From contig CAWIMS010000001.1 of NCBI GenBank assembly GCA_963837285.1, forward strand, positions 248,001 to 312,000: a stretch of DNA of 64,000 nucleotides, written 5' to 3'. Within the stretch, counting starts at the first letter, position 1. Every line of letters starts with the position of its first letter. This document shows, in pieces, positions 42,676 through 51,633 of the stretch. This stretch comes from Planosporangium sp963837285. Lineage in GTDB: Bacteria > Actinomycetota > Actinomycetes > Mycobacteriales > Micromonosporaceae. Below the pieces are notes generated by a model. The model saw nothing but the letters and a program-made list of their open reading frames with translations, made no database searches and was not told the origin of the DNA. The position numbers and the translations under genes are program-made.

Positions 42676-43745
42676 GACTGCGGCACCCAGCGGTCGACGT
42701 TGGCCTCGTAGATCTCCTGGAGGATCATCGGCACGTCGTAGACCTGCGTCCAGTCCGGGTAGTCGTGCCGGAACGCCTCATTGGAGCCGATCCACCACTG
42801 GTGGTCGCCGATCCGGTTGGCCTCGTGGTACTCGGTGACCATCTCGGTGCCGGTGATCTTCTCGGCCAGCGCGAAGGCTTCCAGGTGTGAGCAGTTGGAG
42901 TGCCGCCCGCCGCCCAGGTTGTAGACGGCCGCCGACCGGGGGCTGCGGAAGAACGCCTCGAACGCGCTGACCACGTCGTGCGAGTGGATCGCGTCGCGGA
43001 CCATCTTCCCCTTGTACCCGAAGATCTTGTACGTGCGGCGCTCCATGTTGCACCGCATCACGTACCCGAGGAAGCCGTGCAGTTCGGTGGCCGAGTGGGC
43101 CGGGCCGGTCAGCGTGCCACCCCGGAAGCAGGCGGTCTTCATGCCGAAGTACCGCCCGTACTCCTGGACCATCACGTCGGCGGCCACCTTCGACGCGCCG
43201 AACACCGAGTGCAGGCACGCGTCGATCGACATGTCTTCCCGGATGCCCTGCTCGTACGGGTGACCCGGCTCGATCTCCCAGCGGGTCTCCAGCTCGACCA
43301 GGGGCAGCGAGTTGGGCCGGTCCCCGTACACCTTGTTGGTGGAGCAGTGGATGACCGGCGCCTCGATGCAGTGCTCGCGGACGTTCTGGAGCACGTTCAG
43401 GGTGCCGACCGCGTTGACGTCGAAGTCGGTGTACGGGTCGCGCACCGCCCAGTCGTGGCTGGGCTGCGCGGCGGTGTGGATGACCACCTCGATGTTCGTG
43501 CCGTAGCGCTGGAAGATCGCGGCGAGCGCGGCACGGTCGCGGATGTCGACGTCGTGATGGGTGTACCCGTCGCCGAGCTCGCTGGTCAGCCGCAGCACGT
43601 TCCACGCCGTGGACGCCTCCGGGCCGAAGAACTGCTTGCGCATGTCGTTGTCGATCCCGACCACGTCAAGCCCGAGCGACGCGAAGTGCCGCACCGCCTC
43701 GGAACCGATCAGGCCGGCCGATCCGGTCACGAGTGCGACGCTCAC
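42672..43745 (-). CDS. NAD-dependent sugar epimerase (CDP-paratose epimerase-like)
   Basis: This 357-residue extended SDR enzyme has the N-terminal Rossmann motif ALVTGSAGLIGSEAVRHFAS (TGxxGxxG), the catalytic YGDRPNSLPL/STNKVYGD region with the Tyr of YxxxK-type chemistry, and the long C-terminal substrate domain (HCSTNKVYGD, SVFGASKVAADVMVQEYGRY). It most resembles CDP-tyvelose/paratose 2-epimerases. It is coupled to the WecB-type transferase. The pair likely supplies and transfers a modified sugar to a surface polymer. No dedicated sugar-nucleotide synthetase is in the window. Confidence 0.85.
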   Translation of the reverse strand: MSVALVTGSAGLIGSEAVRHFASLGLDVVGIDNDMRKQFFGPEASTAWNVLRLTSELGDGYTHHDVDIRDRAALAAIFQRYGTNIEVVIHTAAQPSHDWAVRDPYTDFDVNAVGTLNVLQNVREHCIEAPVIHCSTNKVYGDRPNSLPLVELETRWEIEPGHPYEQGIREDMSIDACLHSVFGASKVAADVMVQEYGRYFGMKTACFRGGTLTGPAHSATELHGFLGYVMRCNMERRTYKIFGYKGKMVRDAIHSHDVVSAFEAFFRSPRSAAVYNLGGGRHSNCSHLEAFALAEKITGTEMVTEYHEANRIGDHQWWIGSNEAFRHDYPDWTQVYDVPMILQEIYEANVDRWVPQS

Positions 43746-43825
43746 GAGGAACTCCAGGCGGTCGGGGGCATGTCAGCCTGAGAGTCTAGCCACGAGTGGA
43801 TGTGGCGGCCCGGCGCCGGTGCGCG

Positions 43826-43891
43826 ATCGACGTTGGTCTATAAGGTCCCATTCAGCCCAACGTGGACGGGACTGGATAGACCAACGTCGAT
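43826..43891. repeat. GATC-containing inverted repeat E
   Basis: Perfect 16-bp arms ATCGACGTTGGTCTAT (43826-43841 and 43876-43891) enclose a 34-base loop with an inner GTCCC/GGGAC pair. It lies between the epimerase start and tRNA-Leu. Confidence 0.78.
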
Positions 43892-43937
43892 TCAGGGGGG
43901 ACAAAAGCAGGCGACCTCCGAGGAGACCGCCTGTGCT

Positions 43938-44022
43938 GGTGGGGAAGGGGGGAGTTGAACCCCCACGCCCTTTCGGGCACACGGACCTGAACCGTGCGCG
44001 TCTGCCATTCCGCCACTTCCCC
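43938..44022 (-). tRNA. tRNA-Leu (anticodon CAG)
   Basis: The minus strand folds as a class II tRNA. The acceptor stem GGGGAAG pairs with CTTCCCC (44022 back to 43942), and the anticodon loop is TTCAGGT with anticodon CAG. There is a long variable arm (TGCCCGAAAGGGCG), a T arm with GTTCAACTC, and an encoded 3' CCA (43938-43940). The long variable arm is diagnostic for Leu. A tRNA-Leu at this position next to fhaA is standard for actinobacterial origin-proximal regions. Confidence 0.95.
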
Positions 44023-44223
44023 AGGGCGTTTGCGCCGGAGAGCAAGACTAGTCCATGGTCCCACCCTCGTGCGACAGGCATAATCCAACCGCGCGCAATG
44101 CGCGTGGAACGGCTAGGCTGCCGTAGGCGCCCCGGAAGAGTAGCACGAGCTGGGCCGGTTGGTGCGGGTGCAGGAGAGCGCGCGCCAGATACCATCATGA
44201 CCTCGGGACCCGAGGAGGAGCCG

Positions 44224-44985
44224 GTGAGTGTGCTGCAGCGCTTCGAGAAGCGCTTGGAGGGCCTTGTCGAAGGGGCTTTTGCCAAGGTCTTCAAGGGTGT
44301 CGTCCACCCTGTGGAGATCCTGAACGCCATGCAACGGGAGGCGGAGGCGCACAAGGCGATCCTGGCCGGTGGCCGGACGCTGGTGCCCAACCGGTACGTG
44401 ATTGACCTGTCTCCCTATGACCACAGTCGGCTGGCGCCCTACGCCGCGGCCCTGGCGCAGGAGCTGGCCCAGTCGCAGGCCGAGTTCATCGGCGAGCAGA
44501 GCTGGACGGTCTACGGCGACGTCATCGTCGAGATCGAGCGCGGCGACGGCCTGGACACCGGCATGTTCCGGGTCACCGCGGAGGTCTACACCGGCGGTGA
44601 TGTCGCCCCGGTGCCCTCCTACGACGCGCCGCCCGGCTACCCGCCCTACGATCAGCACGCCTACGCGCCGCACAGCGCCCCACCGGCACCGGGCGGCCCG
44701 GCCCGCAGCGCACGGCTGGTGTCCGGCGACGGCCGCAGCTACCCGCTGTCCATCGGCTCCACCGTGATCGGCCGGGGTGACCAGGCCAACCTGCGGCTCC
44801 CCGACGTCGGCATCTCGCGCCGGCACGCCCGGCTCGACTTCGACGGCGCGCAGGTCGTCCTCACCGACCTCGGGTCGACCAACGGCACTATGGTCAACGG
44901 CCAGCGGGTGTCGGCCGTCGCCCTCAACCCCGGTGACATGATCCAGCTCGGCACCACGACCCTGACCTTCCGGGCCGACGGTTAG
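44224..44985 (+). CDS. fhaA: FHA domain protein FhaA (DUF3662)
   Basis: This 253-residue protein combines an N-terminal DUF3662 domain (VLQRFEKRLEGLVEGAFAKV through DTGMFRVTAEVY, residues 1 to about 120), a Pro/Tyr-rich linker (PSYDAPPGYPPYDQHAYAPH) and a C-terminal phosphothreonine-binding FHA domain (GSTVIGRGDQANLRLPDVGI, RRHARLD, LGSTNGTMVNGQRV). In mycobacteria FhaA links PknB signalling to peptidoglycan synthesis through MviN. GAGGAGGAG just before GTG 44224 supports that start over the upstream ATG 44197. It is the first gene of the signalling and division operon. Confidence 0.92.
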   Translation: MSVLQRFEKRLEGLVEGAFAKVFKGVVHPVEILNAMQREAEAHKAILAGGRTLVPNRYVIDLSPYDHSRLAPYAAALAQELAQSQAEFIGEQSWTVYGDVIVEIERGDGLDTGMFRVTAEVYTGGDVAPVPSYDAPPGYPPYDQHAYAPHSAPPAPGGPARSARLVSGDGRSYPLSIGSTVIGRGDQANLRLPDVGISRRHARLDFDGAQVVLTDLGSTNGTMVNGQRVSAVALNPGDMIQLGTTTLTFRADG

Positions 44986-45033
44986 GAGCTGTTGACCAGG
45001 TGACCAGCACACCAGGCCCCGAACTGAGAGCGC

Positions 45034-45516
45034 ATGCCTGAGATTGTCCTTACCGTCGCCAGGTACGGGTTCCTCGTGCTGCTGTGGATCTTCGTGTTCA
45101 CAGTGGTCGGGGTGATCCGGCGGGACCTGTTCGCCGGAGCCCGGTCGAGCCGGCTCGTCGCCGCACCACGCGGTGTCGGGGCGGCGACCGGTGGTGCCCG
45201 GCCAGCGAAGGTCAAGCGCGGCCGCGCCGCCCACCAGCTCGTCGTCACCGCGGGCGCGCTCGCTGGCACCCGGATCACGCTCTCGGAGGCCCCGATCACG
45301 ATCGGGCGCGCCGAAGACTGCACGCTGGTCATCACCGACGACTACGCCTCGGCCCGGCACGCCAGACTGGTGCCCCGTGACGCCCAGTGGTACCTGGAAG
45401 ATCTGGGCTCGACGAACGGCACCTATCTGGACCGCGCTAAGGTCAGCGCACCCACTCCCGTACCCCTCGGCGTGCCGATCCGGATCGGCCGCACATCATT
45501 CGAGTTACGGCCATGA
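45034..45516 (+). CDS. fhaB: FHA domain protein FhaB
   Basis: This 160-residue protein has an N-terminal membrane helix (VARYGFLVLLWIFVFTVVGV, residues about 8-30), a basic linker and a C-terminal FHA domain (APITIGRAEDCTLVITDDYA, SARHARLV, LGSTNGTYLDRAKV). FhaB (FipA) supports FtsZ-FtsQ interaction and is a PknA/PknB substrate in mycobacteria. Its stop overlaps the pstP start by four bases, so they are translationally coupled. Confidence 0.93.
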   Translation: MPEIVLTVARYGFLVLLWIFVFTVVGVIRRDLFAGARSSRLVAAPRGVGAATGGARPAKVKRGRAAHQLVVTAGALAGTRITLSEAPITIGRAEDCTLVITDDYASARHARLVPRDAQWYLEDLGSTNGTYLDRAKVSAPTPVPLGVPIRIGRTSFELRP

Positions 45517-46883
45517 CCCTGACCCTGCGCTATGCGGCCAGAAGCGACCGCGGACTGATAAGAGGCGGAAACCAGGACTCCGTCTACGCCGGTCCGCGCC
45601 TTCTCGCTGTCGCCGACGGCATGGGCGGCATGGCCGCCGGTGACGTGGCCAGCAACATCGTCATCGCGGCCATGGCGCCGCTCGACGAAGACGTCCCCGG
45701 CAACGCGATGATCGACGCGTTGCGCGCCGCCGTCGACAACGCCAACCAGCAGATCCGCGACACGGTGGAAGCCAACCCGGCAATGGAGGGCATGGGCACC
45801 ACCCTCACCGCGATGCTGTTCGCCGGCAGCAAGTTCGGCATGGTGCACATCGGGGACTCCCGGGCCTACCTGCTTCGCGACGGCGAGTTCGGGCAGGTCA
45901 CCAAGGACGACACCTACGTGCAGATGCTCGTCGACGAGGGCCGGATCAGCCTGGAGGAGGCCGACAGCCACCCGCAGCGGCACCTGCTCTTCCGGGCGCT
46001 CGACGGGCGGGACGCCGAGCCGGAGTACTCGGTCCGCCAGGCCATCCCCGGCGACCGGTACCTGCTGTGCAGCGACGGCCTGTCCAGCGTGGTCAGCGCG
46101 GAGACGATCGAAGGGACGCTGCGCGAGTACACCCAGCCGGACCAGTGCGCCGAACGGCTGATCCAGTTGGCGCTGCGGGGTGGCGGCCCCGACAACATCA
46201 CGGTCATCGTGGCCGACGTCACCGACGAGGACATCGTCGAGGAGTCGCCGATCGTCGGCGGCGCCGCCGCCCGTGATCGCGGCAACACCACGTCGGCCGA
46301 CAACTCCACGCCGGCCGCCCGGGCGTCCGCGCTGGCCAGTCCCCGTCCGGCCGCGCCGGAAGAGTCGACCGAAGCCGACGAGGAGGACGAGCGGCCGCGC
46401 CGGCATCCGGTCCGCACGACGCTGGTGCTCCTGGTCCTGCTCGGCCTGCTCGGCGGTGGCGTGTGGCTGGGCTGGCGATACACCCAGTCGCAGTACTACG
46501 TGGGCGCGACCGACGACGGCGTGGTCGCGGTGTTCCGCGGCGTTCCGGGGCAGGTGGCCGGCCTGCACCTGTCGAGCGAGCAGGAGCGCAGCACGACTAC
46601 GCTGAACGAGCTGACCAAGAGCGCACAAGACGCCGTCAAAGAGGGCATTCCGGCCAGTAATGCGTCCGACGCGCGTCGCAAGCTCACGCTGCTGACCAGC
46701 GATGACCCGACCAACAGCAACAAGCTGCCGCCCTGCCCGCCGCCCCCGTCTACGGAACCGTCCGGGCCGTCCCAAGGTCCAACCCCGACAGCCGGTCCCA
46801 CGCCGAGTGCGACCGCCAGTGGTACGTCGAGCGTCGACACCACCCAGACCCCGATGCCCACGGTTAGCTGTCGCAAGCGCTGA
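45513..46883 (+). CDS. pstP: PP2C-type Ser/Thr phosphatase PstP
   Basis: This 456-residue phosphatase has the PPM metal-binding motifs RGLIRGGNQDSV, VADGMGGMAAG, GDSRAYLLRDG, LCSDGLSSVV and GPDNITVIVADV within residues 1 to about 240. A membrane helix follows (TLVLLVLLGLLGGGVWLGWR, about residue 310-330) with an external tail rich in Pro, Thr and Ser. PstP reverses PknA/PknB phosphorylation and lies in the same operon. The four-base overlap with fhaB and tight spacing to rodA indicate co-regulation. The external part has no clear domain. Confidence 0.95.
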   Translation: MTLTLRYAARSDRGLIRGGNQDSVYAGPRLLAVADGMGGMAAGDVASNIVIAAMAPLDEDVPGNAMIDALRAAVDNANQQIRDTVEANPAMEGMGTTLTAMLFAGSKFGMVHIGDSRAYLLRDGEFGQVTKDDTYVQMLVDEGRISLEEADSHPQRHLLFRALDGRDAEPEYSVRQAIPGDRYLLCSDGLSSVVSAETIEGTLREYTQPDQCAERLIQLALRGGGPDNITVIVADVTDEDIVEESPIVGGAAARDRGNTTSADNSTPAARASALASPRPAAPEESTEADEEDERPRRHPVRTTLVLLVLLGLLGGGVWLGWRYTQSQYYVGATDDGVVAVFRGVPGQVAGLHLSSEQERSTTTLNELTKSAQDAVKEGIPASNASDARRKLTLLTSDDPTNSNKLPPCPPPPSTEPSGPSQGPTPTAGPTPSATASGTSSVDTTQTPMPTVSCRKR

Positions 46884-46911
46884 CCCGATCTAGCGAGGAC
46901 TATCGACCGTC

Positions 46912-48441
46912 GTGACCGCCCCCGCCATCCCGGCCCCGCCGCCCATGAACTCGGGCGATACGGGGACCTTCGCCCGGCCGTCGCGATCGGGCAACCGACG
47001 CAACACCGAACTCGGGTTGCTGGTCTTCGCGATGGCGTTGGTCGGCGTCTACGCGGCGGCGTCCGAAGCCGGTCTCGCCGGCAGGGTCACCGCGAACTTC
47101 CTCGGTCCACTGGTCGCCCTCGGCGCGTTGTTCCTGGTCGCACACCTGGTGATCCGTTGGCTCGCGCCGCACGCCGATCCGGTGATCCTGCCGGCGGTCG
47201 CGATGATCAACGGGTTCGGCGTGGTCTTCCTGCGCCGGCTCGACATCGCCGCGGCCCGCTCCAACGGCAGCGGCGGCATCCCGGTCTTCGGCGGCACCGG
47301 CGGGCGCCAGTTGCTGTGGAGCCTGCTGGCCATCGGCGGCGCGCTGGTGGTGCTCGCGGTCGTGCGCGATCACCGGTCGCTCTCGCGCTACGCGTACACG
47401 CTCGGGCTCACCGGCATCGTGCTGGTGATGATCCCGGCGATCCTGCCGGCGCGGTTCTCCAGCATCAACGGTGCCAAGCTGTGGATCAGGTTCGGCAGCT
47501 TCTTCGCCATCCAGCCGGGTGAGTTCGCCAAGGTGCTGCTGCTGGTCTTCTTCGCGTACTACCTGGTGCGCAAGCGCGAGGTGCTGTCGCTGGCGAGCAA
47601 GCGGTTCCTCGGCATCGACTTCCCGCGTGGCCGCGACCTCGGCCCGGTGGTCACCGTCTGGCTGCTCAGCCTCATGGTGCTCGTGTTCGAGAAGGACCTC
47701 GGCACGTCACTGCTGTACTTCGGCATGTTCATCGTCACGCTCTACGTGGCGACCGAGCGGGTGAGCTGGCTGATCATCGGTCTGCTGCTGTTCATCGGCG
47801 GCGCGTTCCTGGCGTACGCGCTGGGTGCCACGGTCGGCGGCCCGTTCGCCAACTTCCACCAGCGGGCAGACATCTGGCTCGACCCGTTCAGTACGAAGAT
47901 CGGCAGTGACGGCAACCCGATCGTGTCGGGTAACGGATACCAGCTTGTCCAGTCGCTGCTAGGCCTGGGCACCGGCGGCCTGTTCGGCTCCGGCCCGGGC
48001 GTCGGCCGCCCCGACATCGTGCCGCTGGTCGACAGCGACTTCATCTTCGCCGGGATGGGCGAGGAGATCGGACTGTTCGGGCTGGCCGCGATCCTCGTCA
48101 TGTACCTGTTGATCGTCGAGCGTGGGCTGCGGGCGGCGATCGGGGTCCGCGACTCGTTCGGCAAGCTCTTCGCGGGTGGCCTGGCGTTCACGCTCGGGTT
48201 GCAGGTGTTCGTCATCGTGGGCGGGGTGAGCAAGCTGATCCCACTGACCGGGCAGACCACGCCGTTCCTGTCCGCCGGTGGCTCGTCCCTGGTGGCCAAC
48301 TGGTTGTTGGTCGCCCTGTTGCTGCGCATCTCCGACGCGGCCCGGCGCCCGGCCGACGGATCCGGCTCCGGCCGGGGTAGCAGCTCGGCTCCGGGCGGCC
48401 CGGCCAAGCTCCAGGAACTCCCGACGGAGATGATCAAGTGA
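46912..48441 (+). CDS. rodA: RodA/FtsW-family SEDS glycosyltransferase
   Basis: This 509-residue polytopic membrane protein of the SEDS family polymerises peptidoglycan glycan strands from lipid II. Recognisable segments are GAKLWIRFGSFFAIQPGEFA, KVLLLVFFAYYLVRKREVL, LLYFGMFIVTLYVATERVSW, the catalytic-loop region GNGYQLVQSLLGLGTGGLFG and GPGVGRPDIVPLVDSDFIFA, and LIPLTGQTTPFLSAGGSSLV near the C-terminus. GTG 46912 is used. The stop overlaps the pbpA start by four bases, consistent with the cognate SEDS/class B PBP pairing. Confidence 0.94.
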   Translation: MTAPAIPAPPPMNSGDTGTFARPSRSGNRRNTELGLLVFAMALVGVYAAASEAGLAGRVTANFLGPLVALGALFLVAHLVIRWLAPHADPVILPAVAMINGFGVVFLRRLDIAAARSNGSGGIPVFGGTGGRQLLWSLLAIGGALVVLAVVRDHRSLSRYAYTLGLTGIVLVMIPAILPARFSSINGAKLWIRFGSFFAIQPGEFAKVLLLVFFAYYLVRKREVLSLASKRFLGIDFPRGRDLGPVVTVWLLSLMVLVFEKDLGTSLLYFGMFIVTLYVATERVSWLIIGLLLFIGGAFLAYALGATVGGPFANFHQRADIWLDPFSTKIGSDGNPIVSGNGYQLVQSLLGLGTGGLFGSGPGVGRPDIVPLVDSDFIFAGMGEEIGLFGLAAILVMYLLIVERGLRAAIGVRDSFGKLFAGGLAFTLGLQVFVIVGGVSKLIPLTGQTTPFLSAGGSSLVANWLLVALLLRISDAARRPADGSGSGRGSSSAPGGPAKLQELPTEMIK

Positions 48442-49928
48442 ACGCCCCCTTGCGCCGCGTGGGCGTGGTCACGCTGATCCTGTTCGCCCTGCTGTTCGCC
48501 AACCTCAACTACGTCCAGGCGTACAAGGCCGACGACTACCGCAACAGCGACTACAACTCGCGGGTGCAGATCTCCGAGTACCAGCGGCAGCGCGGCTCGG
48601 TCGAGCTTGCCGGCGGCACGATCGTGGCGCAGAGCGCACCGACCGACGACCAGCTCAAGTACCTGCGCAGCTACCCGCTCGGCCCGCAGTACGCCCACAT
48701 CGTCGGGTACAAGCCGGTCAACCTGGCCAGCACCGGGATCGAGAAGCTGGAAAACGCCTACCTGCAGGGCAACGACGACTCGCAGATCGCCGACCGCTGG
48801 CTCGCCATGCTCACCGGCAAGCGGACCTCCGGCGGCAACGTGCTGCTCACGCTCAACCCGGCGGCGCAGAAGGCGGCCTACGACGCGTTGCAGAACAAGG
48901 GGGACGTGCGGAAGGGTGCCGTGGTCGCGCTCGATCCGCGGACCGGCGCGCTGCTCGCGTCCGTCTCGTCTCCGTCGTTCGACCCGAACCCTCTGGTCAG
49001 CCACAACACCCAGACCGCGGCCGACACGGCGCGGCAGCTCGACGCCGACAAGAACACCCCGCTGCTCAACCGCGGGCTCTCCCAGCTCTACCCGCCGGGC
49101 TCGACGTTCAAGGTCATCATGTCGGCGGCGGCCCTGGCCAGCGGGATGCAGGCGGACACCGTGCTCCAGGGCGGCACCAGCTACACCGCGCCGGGCACGA
49201 CCCTGCCGATCCGCAACGCCCCCGGCGTGGTCTGCGCCGACCAGATCACCCTCAAGCAGGCGCTGACCGTCTCCTGCAACACGGCCTTCGCGCACCTCGG
49301 GGCGGAGCAGCTTGGGCCGGAGAAGATCAAGGACATGGCGAAGGCGTTCGGCTTCGAGGAGACGCCGCGCTTCGACCAGGACTCCAAGAACATCATGAAC
49401 GTGGCGGCCAGCCATACCGGCAGCATGACCGACTCGAAGAGCGGCCAAGTCGACACGCCGTCGGTCGCCCAGTCCTCGATCGGGCAGAGCAACGTGCAGA
49501 TGACCGCCCTGCAGGGGGCGATGATCGCGGCCACGGTCGCCAACGGCGGCACCCAGATGCGGCCGTACCTCATCGAAAAGGAGCTGGCGGCCGACCGTAC
49601 CTCGAATTACGTGGCACACCCGCAGGTCGGACGCCACCCGATCGATGAGCAGACTGCCGAGGTCATGCGCGACATGATGGTCAACGTCGTGCAGAACGGC
49701 ACTGGCACCAGCGCCAAGATTTCCGGCGTCCAGGTCGGTGGCAAGACCGGCACGGCGCAGAACGGCGACAACCCCGATCACGGCTGGTTCATCGGCTTCG
49801 CCATCAAGGACGGCAAGCCGGTGGCGGCCGTGGCCGTGTTCCTGGAACGGGCCGGCAGCGGCGGCAGCCACGACGCGGCCCAGATCGCCGGCAACGTGAT
49901 GCGGGCCATCGTCGGAAACGGGGCGTGA
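48438..49928 (+). CDS. pbpA: Class B penicillin-binding protein PbpA
   Basis: This 496-residue bitopic transpeptidase has a short N-terminal membrane helix (VVTLILFALLFANLNYVQAY), a dimerisation/linker domain and a C-terminal transpeptidase domain. The active-site motifs are the SxxK Ser in LYPPGSTFKVIMSAA, the SxN motif SCNTAFAHLG and the KTG triad GGKTGTAQNG. It works with RodA in septal or tip peptidoglycan cross-linking and is a PknB target in mycobacteria. It is coupled by a four-base overlap to rodA and by seven bases to pknA. Confidence 0.95.
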   Translation: MNAPLRRVGVVTLILFALLFANLNYVQAYKADDYRNSDYNSRVQISEYQRQRGSVELAGGTIVAQSAPTDDQLKYLRSYPLGPQYAHIVGYKPVNLASTGIEKLENAYLQGNDDSQIADRWLAMLTGKRTSGGNVLLTLNPAAQKAAYDALQNKGDVRKGAVVALDPRTGALLASVSSPSFDPNPLVSHNTQTAADTARQLDADKNTPLLNRGLSQLYPPGSTFKVIMSAAALASGMQADTVLQGGTSYTAPGTTLPIRNAPGVVCADQITLKQALTVSCNTAFAHLGAEQLGPEKIKDMAKAFGFEETPRFDQDSKNIMNVAASHTGSMTDSKSGQVDTPSVAQSSIGQSNVQMTALQGAMIAATVANGGTQMRPYLIEKELAADRTSNYVAHPQVGRHPIDEQTAEVMRDMMVNVVQNGTGTSAKISGVQVGGKTGTAQNGDNPDHGWFIGFAIKDGKPVAAVAVFLERAGSGGSHDAAQIAGNVMRAIVGNGA

Positions 49929-49934
49929 GATGAG

Positions 49935-51599
49935 GTGTCCACGATGGTGAGCCCCGGGACGATGCTGGGCGGGCGGTACCGGCTCGACGAGCGGATCGCC
50001 GGCGGCGGCATGGGCGACGTGTGGCGGGGCACCGACGAGGTGCTGGGCCGGACCGTCGCGATCAAGATCCTGCTGCCCGCACTGCTGGAGGAGCCGGGGT
50101 TCGCCGAGCGGTTCCGGGGTGAGGCCCGGACCATGGCCACGATCAACCACCCCGGTGTGGTCGACATCTACGACTACGGCAACGAGAACGGCACCGCGTT
50201 CCTGATCATGGAGTACGTGGAGGGCGATGCCCTGTCGCGTACCCTCGGCCGGGTCGGCCGGCTGACCCCGGGCCGGACGATGGCGCTCGTCGCCCAGGCC
50301 GCCGACGCGCTGCACGCCGCCCACGAGAAAGGCATCGTGCACCGCGACGTGAAGCCGGGCAACCTCCTGGTCCGGCCCAACGGCACACTGGTGCTCACCG
50401 ACTTCGGCATCGCCCGTTCGGCGCTGGTCGGCCAGCTGACCCAGGCCGGCTCGGTGCTGGGGACCGCCAGCTACATCTCGCCCGAGCAGGCCGCCGGTGG
50501 GGTCGCCACCCCGCTGTCCGACGTGTACTCGCTGGGCGTCGTCACGTACCAGTGCCTGGCCGGGCAGCGACCGTTCGAGGGCGAGAACCCGGTCGAGATC
50601 GCGATGCGGCACGTCCGGGACGCGCCGCCGCCCCTTCCCACGGACACCCCACCGGTGGTCCGCCAGTTCGTCGAGCGCGCGATGGCGAAGGACCCGGCCG
50701 CCCGGTACCCGTCGGCGGCCGCCATGGCTCAGGTCGCGCGGCGCGCGGCACAGGCGGTGAGCACCGGGACCGCGGCGGGTCCGCTCGGCACCGCGCCGAT
50801 CTCCCCGATCTCCGGTGGCCCACCCGGGCCCGTCTCGGGTTCCCCGGTGTCCGGCTCGCCGGTGTCACCCGGGGTCAGCGGTCCGGTGCAGCCGGGCGGG
50901 ACCCGGATCATGCCGGGTGGGGCCTTTCCAGCCACCGCACCGGTGAGCCCGGCCCAGCGCCAGGGCCAGTACGCGCGGGGCGCGGCGTCCGTGCCGGTCT
51001 CCGTGCCCGCCGAGAACTACACGTTCGCGGAGCCGACCGGTCCGGGCGGTGGTGGCGGGGGCCAGACCAGGCGGACCGCCGGCGCCGGAGGACAAGGTCG
51101 CAAGGGTGGCAACAATGTCGCGCTGTGGGCCGCCCTCGCGGTGCTGATCGTGCTGGTGTTCTGCGGTGGCGGCGCCTGGCTGCTGCTGCGCAACAACGAC
51201 AACAACCCGCAGGTCACCGCACCCCCGACCAGTGCCCCGCCGAGCCGGCCACCGACCGCCACGGCGAAGCCGACCAAGCCGAGGCCCACTCCGACGGCGA
51301 CGACCCCCACGGTCAAGACCCACGTGCTGGTCTGCGAGGAGGCCCAGAACCAGGACGTCAACGATGTACGCAAGAAGCTCGAAGACAGCAACTACACCGT
51401 GAAGGTCATCACCGACCAGCCCGGGGGGAAGAAGGGTAGGGTCGCCGCGATGTCCCCATGCGGCCGGCAGCCGGAAGGGACCGAGGTGACCCTGCGGGTG
51501 TTCACGGGCGATGACGGAGGAAAGAAGACGCCCGGTCCGGGCGACTCGTGCAACCCGTTCGACCCGACCGATCCCAAGACCTGTGGGCCGAATCAATGA
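49935..51599 (+). CDS. pknA: Serine/threonine protein kinase PknA-like
   Basis: This 554-residue Hanks-type kinase has the glycine loop IAGGGMGDVWRGTDEV, catalytic Lys in VAIKIL, catalytic loop IVHRDVKPGNLLV, DFGIARSA and SYISPEQAAGG within residues 1 to about 270. A Pro/Gly-rich juxtamembrane region, one membrane helix (VALWAALAVLIVLVFCGGGA) and an external domain of about 90 residues with two cysteines (VLVCEEAQNQDVNDVRKKLE, MSPCGRQPEGTEVTLRVF) follow. The external part looks like a single divergent PASTA domain, unlike mycobacterial PknA, which lacks PASTA modules. It controls cell shape and division with PknB. Confidence 0.93.
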   Translation: MSTMVSPGTMLGGRYRLDERIAGGGMGDVWRGTDEVLGRTVAIKILLPALLEEPGFAERFRGEARTMATINHPGVVDIYDYGNENGTAFLIMEYVEGDALSRTLGRVGRLTPGRTMALVAQAADALHAAHEKGIVHRDVKPGNLLVRPNGTLVLTDFGIARSALVGQLTQAGSVLGTASYISPEQAAGGVATPLSDVYSLGVVTYQCLAGQRPFEGENPVEIAMRHVRDAPPPLPTDTPPVVRQFVERAMAKDPAARYPSAAAMAQVARRAAQAVSTGTAAGPLGTAPISPISGGPPGPVSGSPVSGSPVSPGVSGPVQPGGTRIMPGGAFPATAPVSPAQRQGQYARGAASVPVSVPAENYTFAEPTGPGGGGGGQTRRTAGAGGQGRKGGNNVALWAALAVLIVLVFCGGGAWLLLRNNDNNPQVTAPPTSAPPSRPPTATAKPTKPRPTPTATTPTVKTHVLVCEEAQNQDVNDVRKKLEDSNYTVKVITDQPGGKKGRVAAMSPCGRQPEGTEVTLRVFTGDDGGKKTPGPGDSCNPFDPTDPKTCGPNQ

Positions 51600-51633
51600 G
51601 CACGGACCAACGGATAGAAGGACGACCGACGAC

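Noticed and set aside
43561..44223. Long upstream extension of fhaA through the tRNA region
   Set aside because: The frame passes through tRNA-Leu and an inverted repeat, and a good ribosome binding site precedes GTG 44224.
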